Shown piece by piece: positions 1-9,111 of a stretch of DNA of 64,000 nucleotides. Origin of the DNA: Roseibium hamelinense (lineage in GTDB: Bacteria > Pseudomonadota > Alphaproteobacteria > Rhizobiales > Stappiaceae). Position 1 is the first letter of the stretch. Each line of letters begins with the position of its first letter. The position numbers and the translations under genes are program-made. The DNA is taken from positions 62,001 to 126,000 of the forward strand of contig NZ_VLLF01000006.1 in assembly GCF_007830545.1 (NCBI RefSeq), written 5' to 3'. The notes beneath the pieces are model-generated. The model saw only the letters and a program-made list of their open reading frames with translations. It ran no database searches and was not told the DNA's origin.

Positions 1-194
1 TGCTGGCTGGTTTCAAGAAGCTTGAACGGATCAATCAAGCGATCTGTGCTGCAGACGAGCGCGGCGGTGCGGGTGGCTGGATCGCTAAAAAATTCCACAT
101 GTTCCGGGCGGGATTGTCGTTTGCCGGGCTGTACCTGTTGCCGACAAAGGCGAATGAAATTCCGGCCACAAGCAGACTTCACCCAGTCTGGTGA
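1..194 (+). CDS. acsF: AcsF, oxygen-dependent Mg-protoporphyrin IX monomethyl ester cyclase (C-terminal fragment)
   Basis: Only the last 63 codons are inside the window; the first complete codon begins at base 3 and the stop is TGA at 192-194. The fragment ends in a basic helix followed by LLPTKANEIPATSRLHPVW, which matches the ending typical of AcsF proteins (leucine/proline-rich turn, then a terminal Pro-x-Trp). AcsF is the di-iron oxygenase that closes the isocyclic ring E of bacteriochlorophyll using O2. The gene order acsF-puhE-hemA is the usual one downstream of puhABC in purple photosynthesis clusters, and this supports the call. Catalytic residues lie outside the window. Moderate to high confidence. 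Confidence 0.8.
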   Translation, partial: LAGFKKLERINQAICAADERGGAGGWIAKKFHMFRAGLSFAGLYLLPTKANEIPATSRLHPVW

Positions 195-220
195 TCGGCT
201 GGTAGAGAGGAAACACGATA

Positions 221-1054
221 GTGTCTGGCGTTGTTGCGGTTGGAATTGCGATCTTCACCTGGTGGTTTGCCACCGGCGTGGTCATGATTCTCGCGCGTCA
301 GGGGGAGCGCCATGCAGGAATGGTCATGGCTCTTGTCACGATTGCAGCGCTTGGCGGACTTGCCGCACTTGCGTTGACGCGCGATAGCCTCACCGCAGTG
401 TCAGCCTATATCGGTTTTTTCGGGGCCCTTATGCTCTGGGCATGGCACGAAACGGCATTCCTGTTGGGGCTGGTTACAGGTCCGCGCCGGGTCGGCCTTG
501 AACAGTCACCGATCGAAAAAAGCCGATTTCGCGCGGCCTTCCGGACCGTGCGCGATCACGAGCTTGCGCTGGCTGCAACAATACTGTTTCTGGGGCTGTT
601 GTTGGGCGGGGCGGCCAATCAGGCAGGACTATGGACATTTATTCTGCTATGGGGCATGCGGCTGAGCACCAAGGTCAATATTTTTCTGGGCGCACCCCAT
701 GCTGTGAATGAACTTTTGCCGCATCGACTTTCCTATCTGGAAACTTACTTTCGAACTGATCGTCTCAGCAGGGTGTTCTGGATTTCTTTGACCGGATGCA
801 CTGTTGTACTACTGAGCTTGATCGGGGCGGCAGCTTGGGCAAATTCGGAGTACGGACAGATAGTGGCGAGCCTGCTTGCCGCCTTCACCGGCCTGGCTTT
901 GCTTGAACATCTGTTTTTGGTGTTGCCCGTCAAAGACAGCGCATTGTGGCATTGGGCGGCGCGGCTGTGTCCCGCGAAGCTTGAAAAAACTAACAAAACG
1001 GCAAATATGCCGGACAAACCAGAAGACTCCTGTCCGAAAACGGCCGGGGCGTAG
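221..1054 (+). CDS. puhE: PuhE, photosynthetic complex assembly protein
   Basis: A 277-residue integral membrane protein with about seven hydrophobic segments (near residues 1-20, 30-50, 62-85, 108-127, 130-145, 180-200 and 212-235) and a conserved [18 protein letters not shown] stretch around residue 74. This is the pattern of the PuhE family, which influences reaction-centre and light-harvesting complex assembly and pigment levels. The start is GTG at 221, preceded by GAGAGGAAA. It follows acsF by 26 bp and precedes hemA by 16 bp, so the three are probably cotranscribed. The C-terminal tail of about 40 residues is polar and poorly conserved. Confidence 0.88.
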   Translation: MSGVVAVGIAIFTWWFATGVVMILARQGERHAGMVMALVTIAALGGLAALALTRDSLTAVSAYIGFFGALMLWAWHETAFLLGLVTGPRRVGLEQSPIEKSRFRAAFRTVRDHELALAATILFLGLLLGGAANQAGLWTFILLWGMRLSTKVNIFLGAPHAVNELLPHRLSYLETYFRTDRLSRVFWISLTGCTVVLLSLIGAAAWANSEYGQIVASLLAAFTGLALLEHLFLVLPVKDSALWHWAARLCPAKLEKTNKTANMPDKPEDSCPKTAGA

Positions 1055-1070
1055 GCGAAAGGAACGTCTT

Positions 1071-2288
1071 ATGGATCTGAACGGATATCTTGAGGAGCGT
1101 CTCAACGCCCTTCATGAGAATGGCAATTACCGTGTATTTGCCGATCTTGAGCGCAAGGCCGGACAGTTTCCGCGAGCGCATCGCCATCGTTCCGACGGGC
1201 AAGTCGAAGATGTTACGGTGTGGTGCTCCAACGATTATTTGGGCATGGGCCAGCATGAGAAAGTCACTTCGGTCATGACCGAAGTGATTGCGAAATGTGG
1301 TGCCGGCGCGGGCGGTACCCGCAATATCTCAGGGACCAATCACTATCATGTCTTGCTGGAGCATGAGCTGGCCGACCTGCATGCGAAAGAAGCTGCGCTT
1401 ATCTTTACCTCCGGGTACGTCTCCAATTGGGCGGCATTGGGCACACTGGCTTCTCAGGTCCCAGGAATGATTGTCTACTCCGACGCCCTTAATCATGCCT
1501 CCATGATCGAAGGGATCCGTCACGCGCGCTGCGAAAAACGGATCTTCAAGCACAATGATCCGGCAGATCTCGCCAGGCTTATGGCTGCGGACGATCCGCG
1601 CGCACCAAAGATGGTCGCATTTGAGAGTGTCTATTCCATGGATGGCGATATCGCTCCGATTGCAGATATCTGCGATGTGGCAGACCGCTTCAACGCAATC
1701 ACGTATTTGGATGAAGTCCATGCTGTTGGGATGTATGGTCCGCGCGGTGGTGGCGTTGCCGAACGCGAAGGCCTCATGGACCGCGTAACGATCATCGAGG
1801 GAACGCTCGGAAAGGCGTTTGGGGTGATGGGCGGTTATATCACGGGTTCAAAAACTATTGTTGATTTCGTGCGCTCTTTCGCGAGCGGCTTTATATTCAC
1901 AACCGCTCTACCACCGGCGCTCGCCGCTGGTGCTGCAACGTCAATCCGTCATCTTAAGGAAAGCACTTCAGAACGCGAAGCACACAAGGCAGCCGTTGCA
2001 AAAGTGCGGGCGGCACTTGACCGGCGGGGTATCCCGCACATGCCAAATCCAAGTCACATAGTGCCGGTAATGGTGGGCGATGCCAAAAAGTGCAAATGGA
2101 TTTCCGATATCCTTCTCGACAACTATGGGATCTATGTCCAGCCGATCAACTATCCGACCGTGCCGGTTGGGACCGAGCGCTTGCGGATAACTCCTACACC
2201 GTTCCATACGGATTCGGACATCGATCACCTCGCTTGTGCGTTGTGTGACTTGTGGTATCAATGCGCCCTCGCTCGGGCTGTGGCCTGA
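1071..2288 (+). CDS. hemA: 5-aminolevulinate synthase
   Basis: A 405-residue PLP enzyme that condenses glycine and succinyl-CoA to 5-aminolevulinate, the first step of the alphaproteobacterial tetrapyrrole pathway. Visible family signatures are the glycine-rich [10 protein letters not shown] segment, [10 protein letters not shown] and the PLP-lysine motif GTLGKAFG with Lys248. ATG at 1071 was chosen because it begins with the conserved [11 protein letters not shown] and follows GAAAGGAACG; the frame stays open upstream but that part overlaps puhE. Placing a hemA copy inside the photosynthesis cluster ties precursor supply to bacteriochlorophyll demand. A second, housekeeping ALA synthase elsewhere on the chromosome is possible but cannot be seen here. 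Confidence 0.96.
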   Translation: MDLNGYLEERLNALHENGNYRVFADLERKAGQFPRAHRHRSDGQVEDVTVWCSNDYLGMGQHEKVTSVMTEVIAKCGAGAGGTRNISGTNHYHVLLEHELADLHAKEAALIFTSGYVSNWAALGTLASQVPGMIVYSDALNHASMIEGIRHARCEKRIFKHNDPADLARLMAADDPRAPKMVAFESVYSMDGDIAPIADICDVADRFNAITYLDEVHAVGMYGPRGGGVAEREGLMDRVTIIEGTLGKAFGVMGGYITGSKTIVDFVRSFASGFIFTTALPPALAAGAATSIRHLKESTSEREAHKAAVAKVRAALDRRGIPHMPNPSHIVPVMVGDAKKCKWISDILLDNYGIYVQPINYPTVPVGTERLRITPTPFHTDSDIDHLACALCDLWYQCALARAVA

Positions 2289-2292
2289 CCTC

Positions 2293-3057
2293 ATGTCTGG
2301 GGTCGTTTCTTTCACGCTTTTTGCGTTTGAAACGGTTCCTTCCAAGTGCTGGGCATTAGGGCAAATGGCAGTCGCCAAGCGCCATCTTCGAGCTATTCCG
2401 CAACTCGAGTTCTTTAGACTAATGGGTACCGGAGCGGGTGCGGGGTTTTCCATACGGCCGAACTTTGGTGTTTTTTCGTTTTTTGGTGTATGGCCAAATA
2501 TCGATGTCGCTAAGGACCAGCTGTGTGAAGCGCCTGTGTTCAGACGGTACTTTAGCCACGCAAAACGAAGCTGCACGTTTCTCCTGGAGCCGGTATCGAG
2601 TCGGGGAGCTTGGGATGGCTTCGAGCTTCCCATTGATGACCCCGCACCGTTCCAGAACTGGCCTGTCGTGGCCTTGACACGGGCGACGATCAATCCGTTC
2701 AAGGCGCGTGCTTTCTGGCGCCACGTTCCGGCGATTTCTGACCGGGCGGAGCAGGACAAGGCGCAGTGTTTTATGATTGGCACAGGTGAATTGCCCTGGT
2801 TCAGACAGGTGACGTTTAGCGTCTGGCGTGATGAGAAAGCGCTAAGACGGTTCGCGAGACAAACGCAGAGCCATGGCGTTGCTGCAAAGCGAGCATTTTC
2901 TGAATCCTGGTTTCTTGAATCTTGTTTTTCTCGGTTTAACCTCTTGGGTATCTCCGGAGATTGGCCAGGACTTCAGAATGTTTCCGAGCTTCTCGAACCG
3001 CGGAAAAGGCCGGACCCGCAACGGCTTCCTACACGAAGTGACGAGGTTTTGGTTTGA
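2293..3057 (+). CDS. crtA: Spheroidene monooxygenase
   Basis: A 254-residue protein with the CrtA pattern: an N-terminal FxFETVPSKCWALGQM segment, then ALTRATI, FWRHVPAIS, IGTGELPWFRQVTFSVW and a C-terminal WF..CFSRFNLLG..G.WPG. CrtA is a heme protein that uses O2 to put the keto group on spheroidene, giving spheroidenone. The ATG at 2293 lies 4 bp after the hemA stop and begins just before the conserved block; the frame is open further upstream inside hemA, but I reject that extension. Its stop overlaps the idi start. The position next to hemA and idi differs from Rhodobacter, where crtA neighbours bchI. Confidence 0.9.
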   Translation: MSGVVSFTLFAFETVPSKCWALGQMAVAKRHLRAIPQLEFFRLMGTGAGAGFSIRPNFGVFSFFGVWPNIDVAKDQLCEAPVFRRYFSHAKRSCTFLLEPVSSRGAWDGFELPIDDPAPFQNWPVVALTRATINPFKARAFWRHVPAISDRAEQDKAQCFMIGTGELPWFRQVTFSVWRDEKALRRFARQTQSHGVAAKRAFSESWFLESCFSRFNLLGISGDWPGLQNVSELLEPRKRPDPQRLPTRSDEVLV

Positions 3058-3578
3058 CCCATCAACCAATCATCATCCCGGCAATCGCATCAGATGGCAG
3101 CCTGTACCCGGTCGAAAAACTGCAGGCGCACCGGGAGGCTCTATTCCATATGGCCGTGTCGGTGTTCGTGTTTGACGGGCCGCTTTTGCTGATTCAACGC
3201 CGGGCGATCGGCAAGTACCATTGTGGTAGCCAGTGGGCCAACACATGTTGCAGCCATCCACATTGGAACGAAGACCACAAAATATGCGCCGAGCGACGTC
3301 TAAAAGAAGAACTTGGATTCACCGTTCCACTAACTGAACAGCGGGTGTTCGAGTATTCGGCCGATGTAGGAAGCGATCTTCACGAACATGAACAGGTCAC
3401 TATGTTCACGGCTGATGTAAACCGGGCAAGCCTTGACATAGTCCCAAATCCCGAGGAAGTCAGTGAAATCCGTTGGGTTGGGGCGAATGACCTTCGCGAT
3501 GAAATCGCGCGTTCGCCAGCCCATTTTACACCTTGGTTTCGGATTTACATGGACGAATTCCCGGATTTTTCCTTTTAG
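3054..3578 (+). CDS. idi: Isopentenyl-diphosphate delta-isomerase, type I
   Basis: A 174-residue Nudix-fold isomerase that interconverts IPP and DMAPP. It shows the metal and active-site elements NTCCSHPHWNE (catalytic Cys, metal-binding His) near residues 63-73 and the Nudix-like ERRLKEELGF near residue 81. The start is TTG at 3054, sharing the bases TTGA with the crtA stop, so translation is probably coupled to crtA. Together with dxs and crtE in this cluster it supplies isoprenoid units for carotenoids and the bacteriochlorophyll tail. The nonmevalonate pathway makes both IPP and DMAPP, so Idi here balances the pools rather than being essential. Confidence 0.95.
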   Translation: MTHQPIIIPAIASDGSLYPVEKLQAHREALFHMAVSVFVFDGPLLLIQRRAIGKYHCGSQWANTCCSHPHWNEDHKICAERRLKEELGFTVPLTEQRVFEYSADVGSDLHEHEQVTMFTADVNRASLDIVPNPEEVSEIRWVGANDLRDEIARSPAHFTPWFRIYMDEFPDFSF

Positions 3579-3665
3579 TTGAACACGATACGCGACCTTC
3601 ACGAGGGCATATTCGTTTCGTCCGAGGACCAGTCCCTCCGAACTGCCGTTTGCTGCATGCATGGC

Positions 3666-3694
3666 AAAAAAAACCAGGCTGCGGAACAGCCTGG
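3666..3694 (-). terminator. Intrinsic terminator of the crtEF-bchCXYZ-puf superoperon
   Basis: An 8-bp perfect stem (CCAGGCTG at 3674-3681 pairing with CAGCCTGG at 3687-3694) with a 5-nt loop. On the minus strand it is followed at once by eight T residues. It lies 30 bp beyond the pufC stop and between the convergent idi and pufC genes. The A-tract on the plus strand precedes the stem, so it is not an effective plus-strand terminator for idi. Confidence 0.9.
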
Positions 3695-3723
3695 CCAGTT
3701 GCGGGCAAAGGTACGTGCGGGCC

Positions 3724-4878
3724 CTACTCAGCCAACACAAGTCTGGTTTGTTCGTCGTCTTTGGTCTTGAGCGAAGACGTGTCTCCAGGTGTCTCGGCTG
3801 GAGCGAGTGTTTCCGTAACGCCCGGTTGATATGTCGTGTAGTCCGGAACCCCGGTACTTGTCTTTTCGCTCAAAGCATCCATGTAGTCTTGGAGCATAGA
3901 GACACCGTAGAGCGGTTTTTGAACGCCGTTGTGGCAAGTTGAACAGCCGACCTTAAATACATCTCCTTCGGGTCCAAGGCGGTTCTCTGGAAATACCGGT
4001 GTCAGCCCGACCATATAGTCGTTGTTCAAAGCGCGGCTCATGCGGATGCCATGCCATGCGGTAACACGTTGTGGCGGGCTTTGGTCCCATTCGTTAAACG
4101 CACGGCTGTTGTGGCAGGTCGTGCAGTTGGCACCCAGGCTTTCTGACATGTGCATCATCAACGCCCAAGTTGCCTCGGTCTCCTTGGTCGTAGCCGGATT
4201 GTCACCTGTTGGAAGGGCGGTATCCGAATGAACGCGGATTTCCTGGTCGCCAAGGAGATAAAGTGCCAAGGCGTTCTGTGGCATCGATGTGCGGCCGACA
4301 AACTCACCAACAACGTTTTGACCTGCGCGATAGCCCAGGTCGCCGCCGGCTGGCTTGGGTTCATTGTCGAACCACCAAACGTTCTTTGGTACCGGCTGGC
4401 CCCGATGGCAGGTGTAGCAGGTCACCCCGACGTTGGCGACGTGGGCCTTCCAGTCTTCATTGATGGCCTGGTTCATCTGGATCATCCGTCTCGACACTAC
4501 TTTTGTGTAGACATCGTCGAGTGCGAAGTTCTCCTCATTGTGGCAGTAAGCGCAGCCTTGTTCAGGTGAAACCCATTCGGTGATGGAGGCCATAAACTGG
4601 TTGAACTGATCATCCGAGAGATCCCCCAGAACCTGAACGTTTTCGTATATTTCGCCGGCTTTGGGGCCGGAAGGATCCGGATCCCACGGAGCTTCCGGAA
4701 CCTCGTTTGCGATACGAAGCTCGTTTTCTTTTTCTCGGTCCTTGGTCAGGTACATGCCGGTGCCGCGATAGCCGATTTGCTCGGAATCCACAGGTGGTAA
4801 GTCCCAGTCGGTTCTGAAGATCATGGCGGCGCTGAACAGCACGACACCGCCGACCGCGAAGGGTACCCAGAGTTTCAT
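3724..4878 (-). CDS. pufC: Reaction-centre tetraheme cytochrome c subunit
   Basis: A 384-residue periplasmic electron donor to the photo-oxidised special pair. Four c-type heme motifs are visible: CAYCH (109-113), CYTCH (154-158), CTTCH (252-256) and CSTCH (312-316). The N-terminus (about residues 5-21) is one hydrophobic helix without a lipobox cysteine, so it is probably membrane-anchored by an uncleaved helix rather than by lipid. It overlaps pufM by 4 bp (ATGA) and is the last gene of the superoperon, just before the terminator. Presence of pufC with no pufX means the LH1-RC is of the cytochrome-subunit type found in Roseobacter-like and many other purple bacteria. Confidence 0.97.
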   Translation of the reverse strand: MKLWVPFAVGGVVLFSAAMIFRTDWDLPPVDSEQIGYRGTGMYLTKDREKENELRIANEVPEAPWDPDPSGPKAGEIYENVQVLGDLSDDQFNQFMASITEWVSPEQGCAYCHNEENFALDDVYTKVVSRRMIQMNQAINEDWKAHVANVGVTCYTCHRGQPVPKNVWWFDNEPKPAGGDLGYRAGQNVVGEFVGRTSMPQNALALYLLGDQEIRVHSDTALPTGDNPATTKETEATWALMMHMSESLGANCTTCHNSRAFNEWDQSPPQRVTAWHGIRMSRALNNDYMVGLTPVFPENRLGPEGDVFKVGCSTCHNGVQKPLYGVSMLQDYMDALSEKTSTGVPDYTTYQPGVTETLAPAETPGDTSSLKTKDDEQTRLVLAE

Positions 4879-5855
4879 TGTCCCGATCCTCCCAATGCTG
4901 GGTCAACGACGGTGCCCCAAGCTTCCGGGATTGGCGTCGGTGCGACGATCCCGTGTTTGATGCCCCAAAGGTACCAATTGTCGACAACCGTGCCGGTCAG
5001 CAGGATGCCGATTCCGCCGGTGATCGGTGTCAGTACTGCAAACCACCAGGCCCAGCGGTGTACGGATTCCATTGTAGCGTTGAACCCCATGGTCCAGCGC
5101 CAGAACAAAGCGGCGCGTTCAGACGCGGTGCCCCGGTCCGTGATCTGTTCGAGTTCGCGCTCGCCGCCATAGCGGGTTACTGCCAGGATGGTTGCGCCAT
5201 GCATGGCAAACAACAGAACTGAGCCGTATAGGAACACGATCGAAAGACAATGGAATGGATTGTAATATAGGTTGCCGTAGCGGATTGAGAGAGCTGCGGT
5301 CCAATCGAGATGTGGGAAAATCCCGTAGGGCACGGCTTCGGCCCAGCTGCCCATCAAGATGGGCCGGAACAAGCCTAGCACCAAGAACAACCAAATGGCT
5401 GCGGCAAATGCCCAGGCGACATGCGTCCCCAATTCAAGCTGCCGGGCCCGAGTGTAGACACGCACCCACCACAACAGCACCGAAGCAAGCAGGAACAAAC
5501 TGGCGATGAGATACCAGCCCCCCTCGCTGAGCGGGACAAATGGGGAGAGGCCATACTTGGCGGGCGGCGGCTCGAGGGCAACCCAGAATAATTGCCTGAT
5601 GAATTGGATAGGATCCCATCCGACGGAGGCGAGCATATTGAAGCCCGTGATCACGAACCAGACCGTCCCACACAACAGGGAAGCAGTTCCGAGGAATCCC
5701 AGATAAATCGGCCCGATCTGCGCGTTGCCGAACCATCCGGCCAGCCAGTTGAAAAACGGTTTTCCGGTGCGTTCGTCATTGCCACGGGGCAATGGGATTC
5801 CAGCTTCAAGCGGGCCGCGGACCTGGATCTGTGTGAAGATGTTTTGATATTCCAT
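4875..5855 (-). CDS. pufM: Photosynthetic reaction centre M subunit
   Basis: A 326-residue five-helix membrane protein that binds half of the bacteriochlorophyll special pair, a bacteriopheophytin, quinone QA and the non-heme iron. The segments with conserved histidines are visible: [20 protein letters not shown] (special-pair and iron ligand region) and [19 protein letters not shown] near the C-terminus. The length is typical. It follows pufL by 13 bp with an AGGAGGAT ribosome site and overlaps pufC by 4 bp. Confidence 0.98.
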   Translation of the reverse strand: MEYQNIFTQIQVRGPLEAGIPLPRGNDERTGKPFFNWLAGWFGNAQIGPIYLGFLGTASLLCGTVWFVITGFNMLASVGWDPIQFIRQLFWVALEPPPAKYGLSPFVPLSEGGWYLIASLFLLASVLLWWVRVYTRARQLELGTHVAWAFAAAIWLFLVLGLFRPILMGSWAEAVPYGIFPHLDWTAALSIRYGNLYYNPFHCLSIVFLYGSVLLFAMHGATILAVTRYGGERELEQITDRGTASERAALFWRWTMGFNATMESVHRWAWWFAVLTPITGGIGILLTGTVVDNWYLWGIKHGIVAPTPIPEAWGTVVDPALGGSGQ

Positions 5856-5868
5856 GTTCCTATCCTCC

Positions 5869-6714
5869 TCAGCTCCAGATCGGCAGGTCGAGCCACCAGC
5901 TCCACCATTGTGGCCAGCCTTGGTTCCAGAATGGGCCGCTCAAGACGATACAGACCGCGCTCCAGAAGCCCGCATTGAGGGCCAGAACCAGACCGAGCCG
6001 GTGGATGCCTAAGGTGCCGATCGAATAGCCAATCGTGTCCCTGAAAAACGTGTCTTCGTATTCTGGGACTTTCACCTCGGCTTTTTTCGGCGGGAACTCT
6101 TCAGTGTTACCTGGATTGGCGGCTGACAGGATCAGGCCACCGTGCAACGACAGCGCTAGGGTCGTTGTGAAGAAGAACGTCACAGCGAGCATATGCGCCG
6201 GATTGTAGTGGAAGTGCAGATACTGATAGCCAACGTTGGATACCCAGTCGAGATGACTGAAAATCCCGTAAGGGAAGCCGTGTCCCCATGCGCCCAACAG
6301 AAACGGCCGGATGACCACCAATGTTACGTAGGCGAAGATCGCGACGCCGAATGCGAAGGGAACATGGTAGCCGATGCCAAGTTTCCGGCAGATTTCAACT
6401 TCGCGCAGGGCCCAGGAGCAGAAGGCTCCAATGGCGCACACGGTAATGATCTGCCAGAGCCCACCATCGGCGAGTGGTGCAAGGCCTAGACCATAGCTCA
6501 AGTCAGGCGGGTCAATTGAAATACGCCAGATATTCCATGTTGGGCCGAGGGCCGCACCATACAAAATCAGCGCTGTGCCAAGCGTGGCAAAGAAGATCGT
6601 CGTCATCCCGAAAAAGCCGAGATAGAACGGCCCGATCCAGAAATCGAACAGATCGCCGCCAATCAGAGTGCCGCCGCGGACACGGTATTTTCGTTCGAAG
6701 CTCAAGAGTGCCAT
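5869..6714 (-). CDS. pufL: Photosynthetic reaction centre L subunit
   Basis: A 281-residue five-helix membrane protein that forms the heterodimeric reaction-centre core with PufM and binds quinone QB. The start at 6714 ([15 protein letters not shown]) is the family's conserved N-terminus; the frame is open for 42 more codons upstream, but those lie in the structured pufA-pufL leader. Typical features are [13 protein letters not shown] early on, [15 protein letters not shown] with the special-pair histidine and [19 protein letters not shown] with an iron-ligand histidine. The ribosome site is GGGGGAATG. Confidence 0.98.
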   Translation of the reverse strand: MALLSFERKYRVRGGTLIGGDLFDFWIGPFYLGFFGMTTIFFATLGTALILYGAALGPTWNIWRISIDPPDLSYGLGLAPLADGGLWQIITVCAIGAFCSWALREVEICRKLGIGYHVPFAFGVAIFAYVTLVVIRPFLLGAWGHGFPYGIFSHLDWVSNVGYQYLHFHYNPAHMLAVTFFFTTTLALSLHGGLILSAANPGNTEEFPPKKAEVKVPEYEDTFFRDTIGYSIGTLGIHRLGLVLALNAGFWSAVCIVLSGPFWNQGWPQWWSWWLDLPIWS

Positions 6715-6783
6715 CGTACATTCCCCCGATTGCGGTGAACCGGCATGTTGGCCGTTTGGACCAGGTAAGTTTGAGTTCGGAAT

Positions 6784-6820
6784 TGGCTGCGGGCGAACAC
6801 GGGTGCGCCGTCCGCAGCCA
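6784..6820 (-). promoter_or_regulatory. pufA-pufL intercistronic RNA hairpin
   Basis: TGGCTGCGG at 6784-6792 is exactly complementary to CCGCAGCCA at 6812-6820, with a 19-nt loop that can form a further GCG/CGC pair. No poly-U follows, so it is not a simple terminator. It lies in the 178-bp gap between pufA and pufL. In Rhodobacter, hairpins at this place protect the upstream pufBA message from 3' decay and so raise antenna over reaction-centre expression. The same role here is inferred from position. A smaller 5-bp stem (CCGAG/CTCGG) lies close by near 6854-6869. Confidence 0.7.
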
Positions 6821-6892
6821 GATATTGGTTTGTCTTCCAACCGTTACCGAAGACCGAGTTGGACCTCGGACCCGACTGGCTGTTGGAGCTGG

Positions 6893-7036
6893 TTATTGAA
6901 CCGGTGCACCAACCAGCCAGTTGAAGCGCTCCGTACTCAGCAGGACGAGGTGAATCATCACTGCCAGGCCGAAGAGGAAAACGCCCTGGACGACCAGCGT
7001 TTTGCGCGGGTCGAATAGCATCCAGATTCTCCACAT
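6893..7036 (-). CDS. pufA: Light-harvesting 1 alpha polypeptide
   Basis: A 47-residue single-helix antenna polypeptide: [14 protein letters not shown], a transmembrane helix with the bacteriochlorophyll-ligand His29 ([17 protein letters not shown]), then only a short tail ending GAPVQ. The start at 7036 follows AGGGAGAAGCACA and lies 12 bp from the pufB stop. Many LH1 alpha chains run 50-60 residues, so the periplasmic C-terminal tail is short here. It pairs with PufB to build the LH1 ring around the reaction centre. Confidence 0.95.
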   Translation of the reverse strand: MWRIWMLFDPRKTLVVQGVFLFGLAVMIHLVLLSTERFNWLVGAPVQ

Positions 7037-7048
7037 TGTGCTTCTCCC

Positions 7049-7270
7049 TTAGGCTAGTGTTGGAAGGAGCGCCGTGACCGTTTGGCCGACGCCTTCAAGA
7101 GACGCATAGCCTTCCGGTCCCGGAATCCACGGGCGCCAAAACCAGACCAGCAAGTGTGCGACGACAGCAACCGCCACAAACAGGAACATGCCCTGGAGAT
7201 AGTACTTGTGGAACTCCTGCGCCTCGCCTTCGGACATGCCGGTCAGCGAGACGGAATTTGGACTGGACAT
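7049..7270 (-). CDS. pufB: Light-harvesting 1 beta polypeptide
   Basis: A 73-residue LH1 beta chain: [16 protein letters not shown], a transmembrane helix with the bacteriochlorophyll-ligand His39 ([17 protein letters not shown]), then a 23-residue extension ending TALLPTLA. Classical beta chains stop close to WRPW, so the tail is unusual. A perfect AGGAGG ribosome site sits 8 bp before the ATG at 7270. It is the first antenna gene of the puf unit and is followed closely by pufA. Confidence 0.95.
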   Translation of the reverse strand: MSSPNSVSLTGMSEGEAQEFHKYYLQGMFLFVAVAVVAHLLVWFWRPWIPGPEGYASLEGVGQTVTALLPTLA

Positions 7271-7293
7271 AAAATTACCTCCTAGTCACAAGC

Positions 7294-7311
7294 GCTGCGG
7301 CACCCCGCAGC
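7294..7311 (-). promoter_or_regulatory. Hairpin in the pufQ-pufB intergenic region
   Basis: GCTGCGG (7294-7300) pairs perfectly with CCGCAGC (7305-7311) over a 4-nt loop. It lies in the 118-bp gap between the pufQ stop and the pufB start, about 25 bp upstream of pufB. A hairpin at the 5' end of the pufBA segment could be a processing or stability element, or a partial terminator. No U-tract is attached on the minus strand. The function is inferred only from place and strength. Confidence 0.55.
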
Positions 7312-7388
7312 CGGGTTGCTTTCGGGTGTCATAAGACGGCCCGTCAGCGGTCACGCCCACCATGACAGAGGGCGATCCTTCATTGCGG

Positions 7389-7613
7389 CTACACGATGAA
7401 CGCATAACCTGCGGTTGCGTGGGCAGCTGCCCAGGCTTCCGAAATAAAATTCTGGTCCGTCCGGCGGGGCTGGCCTTTCAGTGCATAGCCGGCACGGCGG
7501 AAAATCACCATTGCAAGGCAAAGGATGAAGGACACGGCGACGAGCAGCCGGTATTCCGCGCGGTCTTGCCAATTGTCGATGCGCCCCTTGTGCTTCATTC
7601 TGTCCGACCGCAT
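7389..7613 (-). CDS. pufQ: PufQ, bacteriochlorophyll-related assembly protein
   Basis: A 74-residue protein, the same length as Rhodobacter PufQ, with an AEYRLLVAVSFILCLAMVIF segment (one transmembrane helix, about residues 20-37) followed by a basic turn and a C-terminal SEAWAAAHATAGYAF motif resembling the PufQ ending. The start at 7613 was chosen because GGAGG lies five bases before that ATG. A longer frame extends into bchZ and is rejected. PufQ affects bacteriochlorophyll synthesis or delivery during complex assembly. The place between bchZ and pufB is canonical. Sequence conservation of PufQ is low, so the call rests on position, length and topology together. Confidence 0.82.
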   Translation of the reverse strand: MRSDRMKHKGRIDNWQDRAEYRLLVAVSFILCLAMVIFRRAGYALKGQPRRTDQNFISEAWAAAHATAGYAFIV

Positions 7614-7653
7614 GCGATCCTCCACGTTATGCCGGGCGATGCGCCCGTTGGGT

Positions 7654-9111
7654 TCAAACTGCATTTCCCAATGCCTTGCGGCGGAACGTCGTTTCGACAT
7701 CGTCCACCATGACAACGTCCCGGCCTTTGTTGCGGGCCGAAGCTTCCGCTGCATCCCGTAGCCGTTTCGCCGCTGAAATCCGGATCAGGACGGGTTCTTT
7801 TGAGATCAAATTTTCCAAATGCTGGGCAGCTGCGTCCTGCCAGCTCACCTCGGCTGCTGCACGGGCAGGCGTTGCTTCGACCTGGTCCATTTCCGTCGAC
7901 AGGGGAAGAATGTGGAACAGAGCGTCGAACAGGGCATTGCAATATTCCTGCGTAAGCCAGACAGCCCCGGAAAAACCCATAACCGGTGTCCCCGTGTGGC
8001 GGCGGATAATGGCGCCGGGAAAGGATACGGGTATGTAAGCCGCGCGGGTTCCTGTTTCGGCGAGATAGAGCCGTTCATTGTAGGATCCGAAGACAATCAT
8101 CGGCTTGGTTTCAAAGATCTGCCGCCGGATCTTTTCATTGTCGGGTTTTACGCCGGCGGACCTGCGCTGCGAAAAGGCGCAAGGCATGCCAAGATCGTCT
8201 TCCAGGAAATTGCGAATGCCGCGTTCATAGGTTTCGCTCGCCACCACGGCAAAGCTTGCCGTGCCGAAAAAGTCTTGCGTTACGGAGCGCCACAGATCCC
8301 AAAGCGGCTTCAGTGTTGTGTGCCGCTCCCGCTCAATAAATGGTTCCGGATCGAGGTCGAGCAGTTCTCCCAATTTGCGCAGGAAGGCAGTGGTCGAATG
8401 CAGTCCAATCGGAGCCTGCAGATAGGGCCGGTCGAGGCTTTCGCATAATTGGCGCCCGAACTCCCGATAAAGGCATACATTGACTTCCGCATCTGCAAGT
8501 CTTGCGACTTCGTTCAAATGGGATCCTAACGGGAACGTCATGTTGACTTCAGCGCCGATGCCCTCGATTAGCCGGCGGATCTCCGCTAGATCAGACGGCA
8601 TATTGAAGGTGCCGTAGATCGCACCGACGATATTGACTTTTGGTTTTTCACCTTCTTTACGCGGCTTAAGCGCCTTTACTTTTCCTTTGTGCGGCCCGTA
8701 CTCTGTCCAAAGCCATTTCAGGGCGCGGTCGGCCGATTGCCATTGGTCTTCGTCAATAGTTCTTGGAAGGAACCGCAGGATGTTTGTACCTTCCGGCGTG
8801 ACACCACCGCCGATCATTTCAGCTATGGAACCGGTAACGACAACTGCCGGCAGTTCCGGATCCAGCACTTTGCGGGCCCGTTTCATAGCCTGTTCGGTGC
8901 CATGTTGCCCAAGTTCATCCTCGGACAATCCGGTTACGACAATCGGAAGTTCGTGCGGGGGCAGGGCATCTGTGTAATGCAACACAGAGGTAACAGGCAG
9001 ATTTTCGCAGCCCACCGGGCCATCAATAATCACCTGAAGGCCCTTGATTGCGGTAAAGGCATAGACCGATCCCCAATAGCCGCCGGCTCGGTCGTGATCG
9101 ATGATCAACAT
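7654..9111 (-). CDS. bchZ: Chlorophyllide a reductase subunit Z
   Basis: A 485-residue nitrogenase-like catalytic subunit. With BchY it forms the heterotetramer that reduces ring B of chlorophyllide a, fed with electrons by BchX. The N-terminus [17 protein letters not shown] and [13 protein letters not shown] are BchZ signatures; Cys35 corresponds to the BchZ ligand of the shared 4Fe-4S cluster. Further family segments are [30 protein letters not shown] and [17 protein letters not shown]. The start overlaps the bchY stop by 7 bp. Length is typical. Confidence 0.97.
   Translation of the reverse strand: MLIIDHDRAGGYWGSVYAFTAIKGLQVIIDGPVGCENLPVTSVLHYTDALPPHELPIVVTGLSEDELGQHGTEQAMKRARKVLDPELPAVVVTGSIAEMIGGGVTPEGTNILRFLPRTIDEDQWQSADRALKWLWTEYGPHKGKVKALKPRKEGEKPKVNIVGAIYGTFNMPSDLAEIRRLIEGIGAEVNMTFPLGSHLNEVARLADAEVNVCLYREFGRQLCESLDRPYLQAPIGLHSTTAFLRKLGELLDLDPEPFIERERHTTLKPLWDLWRSVTQDFFGTASFAVVASETYERGIRNFLEDDLGMPCAFSQRRSAGVKPDNEKIRRQIFETKPMIVFGSYNERLYLAETGTRAAYIPVSFPGAIIRRHTGTPVMGFSGAVWLTQEYCNALFDALFHILPLSTEMDQVEATPARAAAEVSWQDAAAQHLENLISKEPVLIRISAAKRLRDAAEASARNKGRDVVMVDDVETTFRRKALGNAV

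Noticed and set aside
22..387. A 121-codon plus-strand frame at the left edge.
   Set aside because: It crosses the acsF end and puhE start in another frame, and both of those have family-like sequence.
1968..2783. A 271-codon minus-strand frame across the hemA end and crtA.
   Set aside because: The plus strand codes for ALA synthase and CrtA with family motifs; the minus frame shows none.
3579..4878. A pufX gene near pufM and pufC.
   Set aside because: pufM overlaps pufC by 4 bp and pufC is followed at once by the terminator, leaving no room; no pufX-like frame was seen.
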